From Corynebacterium suranareeae (GTDB taxonomy: Bacteria > Actinomycetota > Actinomycetes > Mycobacteriales > Mycobacteriaceae), in NCBI RefSeq assembly GCF_002355155.1, contig NZ_AP017369.1, positions 868,001 to 932,000 on the forward strand: a stretch of DNA of 64,000 nucleotides. Direction: 5' to 3'. This document shows positions 1 to 9,747 of the stretch, piece by piece (the stretch's first letter is position 1; each line of letters opens with the position of its first letter). The notes beneath the pieces are model-generated. The model ran no database searches. It was not told the origin of the DNA and was given only the letters and a program-made list of their open reading frames with translations. The translations under genes were made by a program, and so were the position numbers.

Positions 1-396
1 AACGCTGTGAGGGCGTTGTGGTTAAAGTGCGATTTCTTAAGTTCGAGATCGCACTTTCGATACCTTGCGCTCAATTTCTTAAGCTCAATTTCAGTCGGTT
101 TTTCGTCCAAAGCCGACTGGTATCGGTAGTGAGAAATTGAGTTTGCGGTATCGGAGTCGTGATCTCGGCGTCGTGATATCGAAAGTGCGATATCGAACTT
201 AAGGGACTCAAAGGCTGGCCACACCACCCCGGGGCTGCATAAGTGCTATCGGGCGACTTCACGCTGGCGACTTTGCGTACTCAACTTCTCAACAGGCGAC
301 TTCAGTAGGGAAATCCAGGAAACCAGAGCAAAGTCGCACCATGAGAGGTCGCACCACGTGAAGTCGGTGTCCCACGTCACAAATCGTCCGCAGCCC
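1..396. other. Gene-free stretch with mosaic repeats
   Basis: I see no convincing gene here. The stretch is made of short repeated words: GCGATTTCTTAAGTTCGA near base 29, the inverted pair AAAGTGCGAT/ATCGCACTTT around 24-57, repeated CTCAATTTCTTAAG, a stem AGTCGG...CCGACT near 92-118, and several copies of GCGACTTC and GTCGCACCA at 245-365. Bases 2-47 match 32759-32806 (GTTAAA-GCGATTTCTTAAGTTCGA) and both are followed by a GACTGGTATCG arm, so this is one copy of a dispersed intergenic repeat. Confidence 0.55.
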
Positions 397-1338
397 TTAA
401 CTCAGCATCTCAGCGACTTGTTGCAAACCAGTGGTGATGTCAGTACCTGCGGTGACACCGGTGGTGACTGTGTCGGCGTAGAACACTTTGTTGTTTGCAA
501 TTGCAGGGACACTGGCTAGGGCTGGGTTTGCGAGGAAATCGGCGAAGTCTTCTCGGCCTTTACCTTGGAAGTCCTGGATGATGATGATCTCTGGTGCCAT
601 GGCGACAACTTGTTCAGGGTCGGCGGTGATGGTGCCTACTGCGCCGAGGGAATCTACAACTGGGGTGCCGCCGGCTTCGCGGATCAATCCGTTGATCATG
701 GCGGATTCGGGCATGATCATTTGTCGTGGTCCGCGCTGCATCAAGGTCAACACGCGTGGTGAGGTTTTGGGTTTGGTGATTTCTACTCGGTTGGTGTCGA
801 TTTCTTTGATTGCTTCGGCGGCTTTTTCTTCTTCGCCTACTAATTCGCCAACAATCTCCAGGTGTTTGGTGATGGCATCGATATCGCTCCAAGCATCGGC
901 GTCAAAGTTAACCACTGGAACGTTGAGGCCTTCCAAAATGTCAATGGTGCCTTGTTCGGTGTCGAAGCGTGCGCTCATGATTACCAAGTCGGGGTCGGCT
1001 GCAACGACTTGTTCAGGGTCTAAGCTGCCACCGTTTTTTACTTGGTATTCCACTTGAGAGGCTAGTGCTGCGGTGTCGGTGTCGGCGGTGTCCATTTCTG
1101 CGGTCATGACCACGCGGTCTGCGCCTGCAATGGGGAGCACAAGTGATGCTGCTTCGGGGGTGAGGACAGCGATGCGTTCTGGTTTGGATTCGAGGGTGAT
1201 GGAGGAATCGTCGAGGTCAACGGTGCGCGGGAAGGCGCTATTTTCCGAGGTAACGCTGGTCTCAATCTCATTTGACTCTGTGGAGCAACCACTCAACACA
1301 AGAGCACAAACAACAATGGCGATGAATACTTTTTTCAT
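397..1338 (-). CDS. Iron-chelate/cofactor ABC importer, substrate-binding lipoprotein
   Basis: Extracytoplasmic solute receptor of the FecB/BtuF (Peripla_BP_2) family, 313 residues. The N-terminus MKKVFIAIVV is a signal peptide with a lipobox LSGC around residue 17, so the mature protein should be membrane-anchored. The body has the family pattern: an N-terminal lobe with 'ERIAVLTPEAASLVLPIAGADRV', 'DPEQVVAADPDLVI', then a long helix and a C-terminal lobe. A longer in-frame extension to 1428 exists, but the ATG at 1338 has a GAAAGA ribosome site and directly precedes the signal peptide. It is the last gene of a three-gene minus-strand unit with the ATPase 25 bp upstream. The C-terminal half closely resembles the lipoprotein at 24663-25556. 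The ligand (siderophore, haem, cobalamin or another metal complex) cannot be read from sequence. Confidence 0.85.
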   Translation of the reverse strand: MKKVFIAIVVCALVLSGCSTESNEIETSVTSENSAFPRTVDLDDSSITLESKPERIAVLTPEAASLVLPIAGADRVVMTAEMDTADTDTAALASQVEYQVKNGGSLDPEQVVAADPDLVIMSARFDTEQGTIDILEGLNVPVVNFDADAWSDIDAITKHLEIVGELVGEEEKAAEAIKEIDTNRVEITKPKTSPRVLTLMQRGPRQMIMPESAMINGLIREAGGTPVVDSLGAVGTITADPEQVVAMAPEIIIIQDFQGKGREDFADFLANPALASVPAIANNKVFYADTVTTGVTAGTDITTGLQQVAEMLS

Positions 1339-1363
1339 GGGTGATCTTTCTCTAGGTAAAACT

Positions 1364-2146
1364 CTAAGTAAAATCTGGCTGGGGGATGACTCGAAGTGAG
1401 CTGGTTTCGGGGTCATCGCGCACAGCAATCGGCAGACCGTAGACGCGGGTCAACGTGGTGGGTTCTAGTACTTCAGCGATGCTTCCTTGTGAGACCACTT
1501 CGCCGTTGGACATGAGTACGGCGTGATCGCACCAGCGGGCTACGTGGTTGAGATCGTGCAGCACAACGATGACCGTGGTGCCGGCATCGGCGCGGTTACG
1601 AAGTAGCTGAAGGACTTCTACTTGGTGGCGAAGGTCGAGGGCGGAGACGGGTTCGTCGAGAAGCACTACGGCGGTGTCTTGGGCTAGTGCGCGGCCGATG
1701 TGGATGAGTTGCTGCTGGCCGCCCGAAAGTTCGTTGACTGGCTGCGCGGCGATATCTTCCGCGTTGATGGCGCGCAGAGCGGCGTTGGTGGCGCGTCGAT
1801 CAGCGTCAGTTTCCACAGCAAAGCGGCCGCGGTGCGGGTATCTGCCCATCGCGACGACGTCGCGGGCACTAAAACCGATGCGCAACTCGGTGTTTTGCGG
1901 GACGAGTGAGAGCAGGCGCGCACGGGCTTTTGCGCTTGTCGACGCAACCCCCCTCCCACCAACCATGACCTCCCCGGTGGAATTTACCAATCCTGCAATA
2001 GCCGATAGTGCAGTGCTTTTCCCCGCACCATTGGGGCCAATTAGAGCAGTAACTTTTCCGGCAGGTGCACTAAAAGAAACATTTTTCACTGCATGTCGGG
2101 TAGGAAACTCAACATTGAGGTTTTTAACGTCAACTAATTGAGGCAT
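1364..2146 (-). CDS. FecE/BtuD-type ABC importer ATPase
   Basis: ATP-binding subunit of an iron-siderophore/haem/cobalamin type importer, 260 residues, the usual family length. Walker A GPNGAGKST lies near residue 37, the signature LSGGQQQLIHIGRAL near 140, and Walker B VVLLDEP near 160 followed by the switch-histidine segment VVLHDLNH. It energises uptake through the permease encoded 3 bp upstream (2150-3169), and the binding lipoprotein lies 25 bp downstream, so the three form an operon. One copy of the window's recurring 18-bp word overlaps codons at about 1934-1957 and is translated here as part of RGVASTSAKAR. Confidence 0.92.
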   Translation of the reverse strand: MPQLVDVKNLNVEFPTRHAVKNVSFSAPAGKVTALIGPNGAGKSTALSAIAGLVNSTGEVMVGGRGVASTSAKARARLLSLVPQNTELRIGFSARDVVAMGRYPHRGRFAVETDADRRATNAALRAINAEDIAAQPVNELSGGQQQLIHIGRALAQDTAVVLLDEPVSALDLRHQVEVLQLLRNRADAGTTVIVVLHDLNHVARWCDHAVLMSNGEVVSQGSIAEVLEPTTLTRVYGLPIAVRDDPETSSLRVIPQPDFT

Positions 2147-2149
2147 TTT

Positions 2150-3169
2150 TTACAACCCCAATCCGCGTCGTTTGCGCATGCTGAGCAGAAGATACAAAAA
2201 GATGGGTGAGCCAATGAAGGCTACAACCACACCTGTTTGCAGCACGATGGGGGAGAAGATCATGCGAGCTACCGTGTCTGAGACGATGACAAAAGTTGCA
2301 CCCAAAATTGCTGCTGCCGGAAGTAGCGCGCGGTGATCTGCTCCCAACACAATTCGAACCAAGTGGGGGACAACTAGTCCAACAAAAGTGATCGTTCCAG
2401 ACACAGCAACGGCAGTGGCGGTAAGAAGGGCTGCTAAAGCTAACAACACGATGCGCGCTCGATTGACATTGAGCCCTGACGTTTGCGCGGTGGATTCTCC
2501 GAGCAACAACAAGTTCAGATCACGCGAGCCGCCGATTGCCAGAATTAATCCCAGGATAATCGGGATGAGAGCAACACCTACGTGCTCCCAGGTTCGAGAC
2601 ACCAGATCGCCGTTGAGCCAAAAAGTTACCGATCGAAGTTCTGAATCCTGTGGCGCATTCGCAGTCGCGCTGGCAATAACGGCACCTAAAAACGCGGTAA
2701 TTGCCATGCCGACGAGGACGAGCGTGGCAGGATCAGCCCCGCGACCATCCATCGCACGAGAACTAGCGATCAGGTAAACCACGGCAACCGTTACTAATGC
2801 ACCGACAAAAGCTGCAAAAGGAACAGTCCAGTGGCCAAGGAAGCTAGCACCGGTAACAATTGCTAACACTGCAGCTACCGCAGCGCCAGAAGAGACACCC
2901 ACGATGCCTGGATCTGCCAAAGGATTATGAAACACCGTTTGCATGATCGCACCAGAGACAGCCAGCGCTGCACCGACTAATGCAGCAATAATAATTCGGG
3001 GAGCGCGAATATCGGTGACAACAGGATTTGTGGTCAGCTCATTCAAAGGGATTGTGACCGGACCCATCATGAGGGAGGCGGTGAAAGCGACAATCAACAA
3101 TATGAGGGTGCCGATGATGACAACAGGAGTGGTGAGCTTTGGTTTTTTCTGTACACCTGTGCGCGACAA
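2150..3169 (-). CDS. FecCD-family ABC importer permease
   Basis: Polytopic inner-membrane permease of the FecCD (BtuC/HmuU) family, 339 residues with about ten hydrophobic segments. Family marks include 'RAPRIIIAALVGAALAVSG' near residue 55, 'NPLADPGIVGVSSGA' near 82, and 'GTITFVGLVVPHLVR' near 255. The start is a TTG at 3169, preceded by an AAGGGT ribosome site at 3174-3179; no better-placed ATG exists. It is the first gene of the operon, and a single permease implies a homodimer. Immediately upstream lies a TGAAAA-containing partial palindrome similar to that upstream of the second chelate-binding lipoprotein, suggesting shared metal-dependent control. Confidence 0.9.
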   Translation of the reverse strand: MSRTGVQKKPKLTTPVVIIGTLILLIVAFTASLMMGPVTIPLNELTTNPVVTDIRAPRIIIAALVGAALAVSGAIMQTVFHNPLADPGIVGVSSGAAVAAVLAIVTGASFLGHWTVPFAAFVGALVTVAVVYLIASSRAMDGRGADPATLVLVGMAITAFLGAVIASATANAPQDSELRSVTFWLNGDLVSRTWEHVGVALIPIILGLILAIGGSRDLNLLLLGESTAQTSGLNVNRARIVLLALAALLTATAVAVSGTITFVGLVVPHLVRIVLGADHRALLPAAAILGATFVIVSDTVARMIFSPIVLQTGVVVAFIGSPIFLYLLLSMRKRRGLGL

Positions 3170-3174
3170 AACGA

Positions 3175-3195
3175 CCCTTAATGAAAATTGTTATG
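3175..3195. promoter_or_regulatory. Candidate Zur-like operator before the importer operon
   Basis: The segment CTTAATGAAAATTGTTATG lies just upstream of the permease start. It resembles CTTATTGAAAACAATGTG, the minus-strand reading around 23699-23717 in the COG0523/flavoprotein divergon. C. glutamicum Zur boxes are AT-rich palindromes with TGAAAA halves. The similarity is seen; assignment to Zur is inference. Confidence 0.35.
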
Positions 3196-3335
3196 ACTTG
3201 TTTACTCCAGCAATACTAATCAACAGATTGACTAAAACCCTAAACTTTCGGGTGATGGTGCTCGCGATAGTTTCTCTACCCGCACTTTTAACCCTCGCCT
3301 AAGCAGAAAACCTCCGCACTAGATGACTAGACTGA

Positions 3336-4379
<1,044 letters not shown>

Positions 4380-4403
4380 TTACAAAATCACTTTAATTAT
4401 TAC

Positions 4404-4443
4404 AATCCGGCTACTACCCAAGCGTTTGTAGCCGGATTTTTCT
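4404..4443 (+). terminator. trpS rho-independent terminator
   Basis: An 11-bp perfect stem AATCCGGCTAC/GTAGCCGGATT with a 13-base loop is followed by a T-run. Confidence 0.9.
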
Positions 4444-4489
4444 ATCCTGGTAAGTATTAATGCTTCTTTAAAGGTCGGAGGATTTCCGT

Positions 4490-5575
4490 ATGTCTACTAG
4501 AACAACGCCGCAAGACCGTAACACCGATGAGTACGGTATTGAACGTATCAACCAGGATGAACCCGGATTGGTAGATAAACTTCGGGATAAATACACCTGG
4601 TTCGATCACATTATGCGCATGAATGAGCGGTTTGGCTCCAAAGGTGGCAATCAGCTCTCTGCCGGTATTACGTATTTTTCCGTGCTGTCGATCTTCCCGA
4701 TCGCCATGTTGATCTTCGGTATCGCAGGTGTCGTCTTAGCTGGAAACCCAGAAATGCTGACCAGGATCCAAGATGAGATCAATGGTTCACTGGATGGCGA
4801 GATCGGCGAAACCATCAACGGCATCATTGATTCTGCAATCGCCCAACGCGGAACCGTATTGGGCATTGGTGGTTTAACCGCTTTGTGGTCAGGTTTAGGC
4901 TGGATGGCTAATTTGCGTTTCGGAGTATCGCGCATGTGGGCTCTGGATCCAACAGATGGCAGCTTTATTAAAAAGAAGCTCACTGACTTAGTAGCTTTGA
5001 TCGTGTTGATTCTTGCCCTGATCGTTGCGTTCGGTGTCACCGCGATTGGTGCTTCTGGATTAACCAGTAACCTTCTTGAGCTGGTGGGACTAGGGGATAT
5101 CCCTGGTATCAGCTACATCACGTGGTTTGTTGCCGTCCTGATTGGTGTTTTAGCCAACTTCCTTGTCTTTGTCTGGTTGATATTCTCACTTCCTCGCACC
5201 AAAGTTCCTATGAAACCTGGTCTCCAAGCAGCACTTTTAGGAGCAATCGGATTTGAGGTTGTCAAGCAGGTGGGATCCCTTCTGGCATCTAATGCATTAA
5301 GTAACCCGGCAGGTGCAGCGTTTGGTCCGATCATCGGAATCATGGTGGTGCTGTATCTGATTTGGCGAATCCTGATGTACTGCTCTGCCTGGGCAGCTAC
5401 GAGCGAAGAAGCACTACGCATGGCAGTTGTCCCAGCACCAGAACCCGCCGTTATTAGGGTCCGCAACGAAATCGATCCTGGTGGAGACGTATCCCAATCT
5501 GCCCGAAAGGTAGGCATTGGCGTGGCAGTTGGAGCAGCAACAGCAGGAGCCGTTGCATTACTGCGAAGAAAATAA
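4490..5575 (+). CDS. YihY/BrkB family inner-membrane protein
   Basis: Polytopic membrane protein of the YihY/virulence-factor-BrkB family, 361 residues. A cytoplasmic N-terminus of about 60 residues is followed by about six membrane segments; the family marks 'AGITYFSVLSIFPIAMLIFG' (residue ~57) and 'GPIIGIMVVLYLIWRILMYCSAW' (~285) are present. The start has a strong GGAGG ribosome site. The C-terminus ends in a small hydrophobic, glycine/alanine-rich segment and RRK. The molecular function of the family is not settled; it is often called a putative ribonuclease BN in old annotation, which I do not support. Bounded by terminators on both sides. Confidence 0.88.
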   Translation: MSTRTTPQDRNTDEYGIERINQDEPGLVDKLRDKYTWFDHIMRMNERFGSKGGNQLSAGITYFSVLSIFPIAMLIFGIAGVVLAGNPEMLTRIQDEINGSLDGEIGETINGIIDSAIAQRGTVLGIGGLTALWSGLGWMANLRFGVSRMWALDPTDGSFIKKKLTDLVALIVLILALIVAFGVTAIGASGLTSNLLELVGLGDIPGISYITWFVAVLIGVLANFLVFVWLIFSLPRTKVPMKPGLQAALLGAIGFEVVKQVGSLLASNALSNPAGAAFGPIIGIMVVLYLIWRILMYCSAWAATSEEALRMAVVPAPEPAVIRVRNEIDPGGDVSQSARKVGIGVAVGAATAGAVALLRRK

Positions 5576-5592
5576 CGTAAAAAATTTTTAAG

Positions 5593-5625
5593 GGCATTCC
5601 CCGATTCCCAGGGAATGCCACTTTG
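5593..5625 (+). terminator. Terminator after the YihY gene
   Basis: A perfect 9-bp stem GGCATTCCC/GGGAATGCC (5593-5601 with 5611-5619) followed by a short T-rich tract. Confidence 0.75.
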
Positions 5626-5639
5626 TTTATGGTGGAGAT

Positions 5640-6527
5640 ATGAACACAAACCTACCCAACTTATATGACGCTTTCGGGCTTGACCGAAGCGAATCTTCTG
5701 AAGCATTAGGTATCTCACTTTCAGCTCGTGACCTCCGGTTAGAGCAAATGGGCATCTCACAGGAAGACCCACGACGTACCCAAACCGTTCAAGCTTTTGC
5801 TGTACTTGCAGATCCTGCAAAACGAGCAACCTACGATGCACAAATAGATGCAGGCACACCCCTTACCTGGGCGCAGATTCAACACTTGGGAAATTTCGGC
5901 ACTCTGTCTAATTCAGCGCCGCCTCAGCAACCGCAGCCCCAGCCTTCACAGCAGTGGAATAGCGGACAGACCTACGCGTTTGGTGATCCAACAATGGATT
6001 ATCAACCGCAGCAAAACTACGATCCGATGCAGCACCAAGTGAATTCTTCGATGTACGGGCAGCAACCTTTCGCCAGCGCACCTGCCCACATGTACAACAG
6101 CAATCAGGTGTTTAACAGACCACCATCAAGCACTCGTTTATGGATGGCAGTGCTGGATATGTTTTTCGCCAGCGTCGCAGGTTCGATTGTTGCCGGTATT
6201 TTCAGCTTCGGCTCAGAAACCTTGTTCGGCATCATCATGTTCCTGTTCACGATTGTCTACATCGTGGGAAGTGAAACTGTCTTTGGTTCCACCCCAGCGA
6301 AAAAGATCATGGGATATGAAACCCGCGACGTGGATACCCAGTCCAAGCTTTCTGCTGGAGCGTCAGTCAAACGCAACTGGTGGAAGCTGATCGGCTTTAC
6401 CGGAATAGGCTTCGTGGTATCACTTGTCATGGCTGCGATTTACGGATCGTCCATTAATGAAAACAACCAAATGCGAGGATCACACGACCGATTGGCAAAC
6501 GCAGAAGTGGTAAAGAAAAATTCTTAA
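5640..6527 (+). CDS. RDD-family membrane protein with degenerate J-like N-terminus
   Basis: 295 residues in three parts. Residues 1-70 ('NLYDAFGLDRSESSEALGI'...'FAVLADPAKRATYDAQI') look like a DnaJ-type J-domain, but the HPD motif is absent. Residues ~85-160 are a low-complexity Q/P/N/Y-rich linker. Residues ~165-295 form an RDD domain with hydrophobic segments around 'RLWMAVLDMFFASVAGSIVAGIF' and 'GFVVSLVMAAIYGSS' and the conserved 'GSTPAKKIMGYETRD'. The function is unknown; RDD proteins are small membrane proteins sometimes linked to ion transport. The stop codon overlaps the stop of the convergent carboxypeptidase gene by 4 bp. Confidence 0.82.
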   Translation: MNTNLPNLYDAFGLDRSESSEALGISLSARDLRLEQMGISQEDPRRTQTVQAFAVLADPAKRATYDAQIDAGTPLTWAQIQHLGNFGTLSNSAPPQQPQPQPSQQWNSGQTYAFGDPTMDYQPQQNYDPMQHQVNSSMYGQQPFASAPAHMYNSNQVFNRPPSSTRLWMAVLDMFFASVAGSIVAGIFSFGSETLFGIIMFLFTIVYIVGSETVFGSTPAKKIMGYETRDVDTQSKLSAGASVKRNWWKLIGFTGIGFVVSLVMAAIYGSSINENNQMRGSHDRLANAEVVKKNS

Positions 6528-7849
6528 CGCCGCCTCTTTGAAGCTCGGAAAGTCCATGCGAGGGCCGCGATCAACAGCAGCACAATAACCGCGATGGGTA
6601 CTGCGAGTTTCAGCAGATCGCTTACAGATCCACTGGAATCCTGGGTAGGGGTTTCAGTGGATTCTGGCATTTCGGGGGTTGCTGAGATCGCTTCTTGAGC
6701 GTCGTGCACGCCCAGCTGGCCCACGCCGGAGCCCGGGGTGATGGGGAGGGAGGCGTCGATAAGCAATCTTGCTTGTTCCCATGGGCGAATATCGCTGACC
6801 GTGGCGTCCAACAGGACAGCGGCGAGGCGGCGACCCTCTCGGTTGAGGCCGCCGACGAAGGTGTGGTTGGCATCATCGGTGAAACCAGTCTTGCCGCCGA
6901 TGCCGTCGGGATCGTTCATGAACAGCGCGTTGTCATTCCAGACCTGGAATCCTTCGTTTTCGCCCCAACCAGGAAAATCAATGTGGTCGGTAGAAATAAT
7001 GGCTTCAAAAGTAGGGTTTTGCCACGCATATTGATAGATCAGGGACATATCGTAAGTAGATGTTGACATTCCCGGCGCGTCCAATCCGGAATACGTAGCC
7101 GCGAATGTATCTTGGGTGCCTAACTGCTTGGCCAATGCGTTGACCTTTTCCAGCGCGACCTGATCACCGCCGAGCTCTTGAGCCAACAGATACGCAGCGT
7201 CGTTGCCACTGGCTAACAACAAACCGTGCAGAAGTTGATCGACAGTGTATTGGCCACCTTCACCAACTCCAACGCGAGATCCTTCGATATTGGCGGCCTC
7301 GTCAGAGCCAGTAACCACCGTTGCAGGGTCTAACTCATCAATGGCAACAAGACTGAGTAAAACCTTGATGATGGACGCCGGGCGGTAGCGGCCATGAGGA
7401 TCTTTCGCAGCCATGATCTCGCCGGAATCAATATCAAACACCATCCAGGCAGAAGCAGTCAGATCATCTGGAAGTTCAAAACCATCAGGTGTAATCACAC
7501 CACAAGTTGCTAGCTTGTCACCACCAGCTGGAACAGCAGGCACTGCCACAGGCTCCGGGGTGGTGGCACCAGGGGCTACAACCTCTGAAGTACTTTGCGC
7601 CGGTGAAGGTGATTCTTTATAAGGGCAAAGGTCTGTGTTGGGAGCTTCAGTTCGGGTGGTAGGTGTTGCCTCGCCGGAAGCTTCCGCGGCTTCTTCTGCT
7701 TCTTCGATGATGTCTTGTAGTGACTCTGCGTTACCGGCAGTGACCTCTGGGAGTTCTTCGATTGGCTCTTGTGCTACTGACGTGGCGGGTAAAAGCAGAG
7801 CCCACGATGTCAAAAGTGCAGTAAGTCCGTACCGAAGTGTTGTCCTCAT
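6524..7849 (-). CDS. D-alanyl-D-alanine carboxypeptidase (penicillin-binding, S11)
   Basis: Serine DD-peptidase that trims the terminal D-Ala of peptidoglycan stem peptides outside the membrane; about 441 residues. From the ATG at 7849 it starts MRTTLRYGLTALL, a signal peptide. A Pro/Thr/Glu-rich linker follows, then the S11 domain with S-x-x-K as PASIIKVLLS, SGN as LLASGNDAA and KTG as GGKTGFTDD. It ends with a membrane anchor (AVPIAVIVLLLIAALAWTF) and RASKRRR. The open frame extends to 8080 but that part reads through a dispersed hairpin repeat, so I reject it; a start at 7891 is also possible. One copy of the 18-bp recurring word lies in the C-terminal linker at 6748. Confidence 0.92.
   Translation of the reverse strand: MRTTLRYGLTALLTSWALLLPATSVAQEPIEELPEVTAGNAESLQDIIEEAEEAAEASGEATPTTRTEAPNTDLCPYKESPSPAQSTSEVVAPGATTPEPVAVPAVPAGGDKLATCGVITPDGFELPDDLTASAWMVFDIDSGEIMAAKDPHGRYRPASIIKVLLSLVAIDELDPATVVTGSDEAANIEGSRVGVGEGGQYTVDQLLHGLLLASGNDAAYLLAQELGGDQVALEKVNALAKQLGTQDTFAATYSGLDAPGMSTSTYDMSLIYQYAWQNPTFEAIISTDHIDFPGWGENEGFQVWNDNALFMNDPDGIGGKTGFTDDANHTFVGGLNREGRRLAAVLLDATVSDIRPWEQARLLIDASLPITPGSGVGQLGVHDAQEAISATPEMPESTETPTQDSSGSVSDLLKLAVPIAVIVLLLIAALAWTFRASKRRR
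6748..6765 (+). repeat. Copy of the recurring 18-bp word
   Basis: Exact GGGAGGCGTCGATAAGCA inside the carboxypeptidase gene, antisense to it, in the variable region behind the catalytic domain. It is identical to the copy at 22149. Confidence 0.8.
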
Positions 7850-7960
7850 GGGTTGGAAATAATACCTTTCCAACTCCGCGACGGTAGGCATCACCTTGTT
7901 TAAGGCGTGTCTTTGGCTAGGGGATACAGGGGCAGGTGTGCTGAGCATGAGGCAAATTAA

Positions 7961-8020
7961 AACCAGACACACGTGCCAAGGATTTCGAATTTCTGGAAAC
8001 CTTGGCACGTGAGTCCGGTT
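7961..8020. repeat. Dispersed 60-bp hairpin, family A copy 1
   Basis: Imperfect palindrome with arms AACCAGACACACGTGCCAAGG and CCTTGGCACGTG...CGGTT around a TTTCGAATTTCTGG centre. It lies between the carboxypeptidase start and the next gene; other copies are at 8032, 12154, 12225, 31846 and 32574. Confidence 0.75.
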
Positions 8021-8031
8021 TGAAGAGACGT

Positions 8032-8093
8032 AAATCAAACATATGTGCCAAAATTTTGGGATTTGGCGAATCTTTGTCACGCCAGTTTGGTTT
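8032..8093. repeat. Dispersed 60-bp hairpin, family A copy 2
   Basis: AAATCAAACATATGTGCCAA...TTTGTCACGCCAGTTTGGTTT. Arms are less well paired than in copy 1 but the order of words (CAAAC, GTGCCAA, central TTTGG, TTGTCAC, GTTTGG) is the same. Confidence 0.65.
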
Positions 8094-8147
8094 ACAGTTT
8101 GGTTTCTGCAATGAGTTTAGATGGGCATCTGAATCGCGAGGCGTTTA

Positions 8148-8400
8148 TGGCTTGTTTAAGGCCTCGAGTTTTTCGAACAACTATTTGTGTGCAGAAGGTC
8201 TTCAAAACCTCTTAGACGCGCTTTTGGGGAGGTATGACTTTTGGGGTTAGCGCTAAAAAGAACACCCGACCAAACCAGGAAACCCAGAATCTGCAAAAAT
8301 CCGGATGCTGGGTCTCCTGGTTTGGTATTCAGCGCGATACACCAAACCAGGAGACCCAACATCTTCAAAAATCGATTTACTGGGCATCTGTGTTTGGTCC
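8148..8400. repeat. Composite intergenic repeat with family B hairpin doublet
   Basis: The left part (GTTTAAGGCCTCGAGTTTT ... GGGGAGGTATGAC) is followed by two hairpins, 8269-8326 and 8341-8398. Each begins ACCAAACCAGGA and ends with TTTGGT, and they are separated by TTCAGCGCGATAC. The same order recurs at 35782-36035, including the AGCGCGATAC joint, so the whole ~250 bp is one dispersed unit. The central arms CCAAACCAGGAxACCCA/TGGGTCTCCTGGTTTGG pair well. No coding capacity is credible. Confidence 0.75.
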
Positions 8401-8452
8401 CGAGCCCCAAGCAGAGCCCCGAGTCCCGAGCCGGTTAAGACCCGAAGCACCC

Positions 8453-9682
8453 CTAGAACTTGCTGAAACGCTTGATCAGAATTTCTTCCAATTCACGCCA
8501 GCTTTCAGAGTGGTCGTTGAAAGGTGCGTGAGGAACATAACCTGAGGTGTCGCTTCCACCCAGCATGTAGGAGATGTAATCCTGCATGCGTGGGTTGGCC
8601 AGGAAGTAGGAGTTCATGGAATCGTCGTCAGCCCAGTCGGCGGTGTCGGCCATGAGTTCGTAGGCGCGGCCCATTTGTTGGGTGTCGACAGCTTCGACGG
8701 AGGTGTTGATGTCTTTGACCAGACCGTTGAAGGAGTAGACATTGTCGCTGTGGACCTGGAGTTCGGTTTCGCCGGCGTTGATGCCAAGCATGAGGTCACT
8801 CCAGGTGGAAGCGCGAGCGAGGTCGTGGTCATCGTGTTCGACGAGCCAGCGTAGCAGTGATTTTTGGCTGTTGAAGGTGAAGATTTCGCCGAATTTTCCA
8901 AGGAATACTGGTTGTCCGCCGAGGTAGGTGCGCAGGGTGTAGACAGTGCGGCCGTCGATGGAGATTTTGATGGGGTCGATACCTGCAGCTGCCCATGGGG
9001 AGTTGTCGTAAGGATCAACCTTTTCGGCTTCTTCTTTGGCAACTTGTTCTTCGGCCTCGCGGGCTGCTTGTGCTGCAGCTTGTGCTTCTTGGATGCGGGT
9101 TGCGGCGTCTTCGGTGAAAAGTGAGTTTACTTCTTTGATGGTGATGGCGTCGTCGAGGGCGTCGACCACACCGTTCCAGTTGGTGGCAACTGCGCGTCCA
9201 ACGGAGGTCCATTCGCTAAGACCGTTGGGGCCTGCGTAGTGTTCGGATCCGCGATCAACATTGTTTAAAACTGAGTGTGAGGAGAAGAAGACGGTTACTG
9301 GGGTGGCGGCGGTGACGTTTCCGAGGCTGCGCATGACGGCAAAAATCCGGGAGAGGGTTTTGACGTTGGCGTAGGAGGGGCGATCGGCAAGAAGTGCTGG
9401 TGCGCCGATGATGTCTAGTTCTGCGTTGGTGTTTGGGACAACGCGAGCGGCATCGCCTGAGTTGAATTTTTTCCACTCTGGGTGGGAGCTCAAATCGTGT
9501 TTCTCATCGGATTCTAGGAAGACTAGGAGTTCTTCGGGGGAGTTGAACACATAAAGGTCATCGTCCGCCCCGAGAAACGCTTGCCATTCATTGCCACCTT
9601 CTCGCCAACTTGGTGCCCACAGGGTATAAAAGTCACCTTCTGTGAGTGAGAGTTTAACGGGGACGATTCCTTTTTCAGCCAT
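8453..9682 (-). CDS. Conserved protein with an internal duplication, function unknown
   Basis: 409 residues from the ATG at 9682 (MAEKGIVPVKLSLTEGDF), which has an AGGAT ribosome site; an upstream extension to 9985 only shadows the NlpC gene. I do not recognise a named family. Two halves share a module: 'YTLWAPSW...AFLGADDDLYVFNSPEELLVFLESDEKHDLS..PEW' (residues ~20-75) and 'YTLRTYLGGQPVFLGKFGEIFTFNSQKSLLRWL...HDLA..STW' (~225-280). Each is followed by a helical stretch. An A/E-rich linker (EAQAAAQAAREAEEQVAKEE) separates them. No signal peptide or membrane segment. It follows the NlpC/P60 gene by 65 bp, so a cell-envelope-related role is possible but unproven. Confidence 0.8.
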   Translation of the reverse strand: MAEKGIVPVKLSLTEGDFYTLWAPSWREGGNEWQAFLGADDDLYVFNSPEELLVFLESDEKHDLSSHPEWKKFNSGDAARVVPNTNAELDIIGAPALLADRPSYANVKTLSRIFAVMRSLGNVTAATPVTVFFSSHSVLNNVDRGSEHYAGPNGLSEWTSVGRAVATNWNGVVDALDDAITIKEVNSLFTEDAATRIQEAQAAAQAAREAEEQVAKEEAEKVDPYDNSPWAAAGIDPIKISIDGRTVYTLRTYLGGQPVFLGKFGEIFTFNSQKSLLRWLVEHDDHDLARASTWSDLMLGINAGETELQVHSDNVYSFNGLVKDINTSVEAVDTQQMGRAYELMADTADWADDDSMNSYFLANPRMQDYISYMLGGSDTSGYVPHAPFNDHSESWRELEEILIKRFSKF

Positions 9683-9747
9683 GGTGATAAATCCTAGCCG
9701 GTAGCGGTTTTCTTCGTCACGTATGAGGTAGCGCCTTAAGGATTTTC

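Noticed and set aside
2943..3302. 119-codon plus-strand frame opposite the permease start
   Set aside because: It is antisense to a strongly supported permease and runs across its promoter.
5113..5859. 248-codon antisense frame across the YihY and RDD genes
   Set aside because: It lies opposite two well-supported genes and has no family marks or ribosome site.
7850..8080. N-terminal extension of the carboxypeptidase
   Set aside because: It would translate a dispersed hairpin repeat and displace the obvious signal peptide from the N-terminus.
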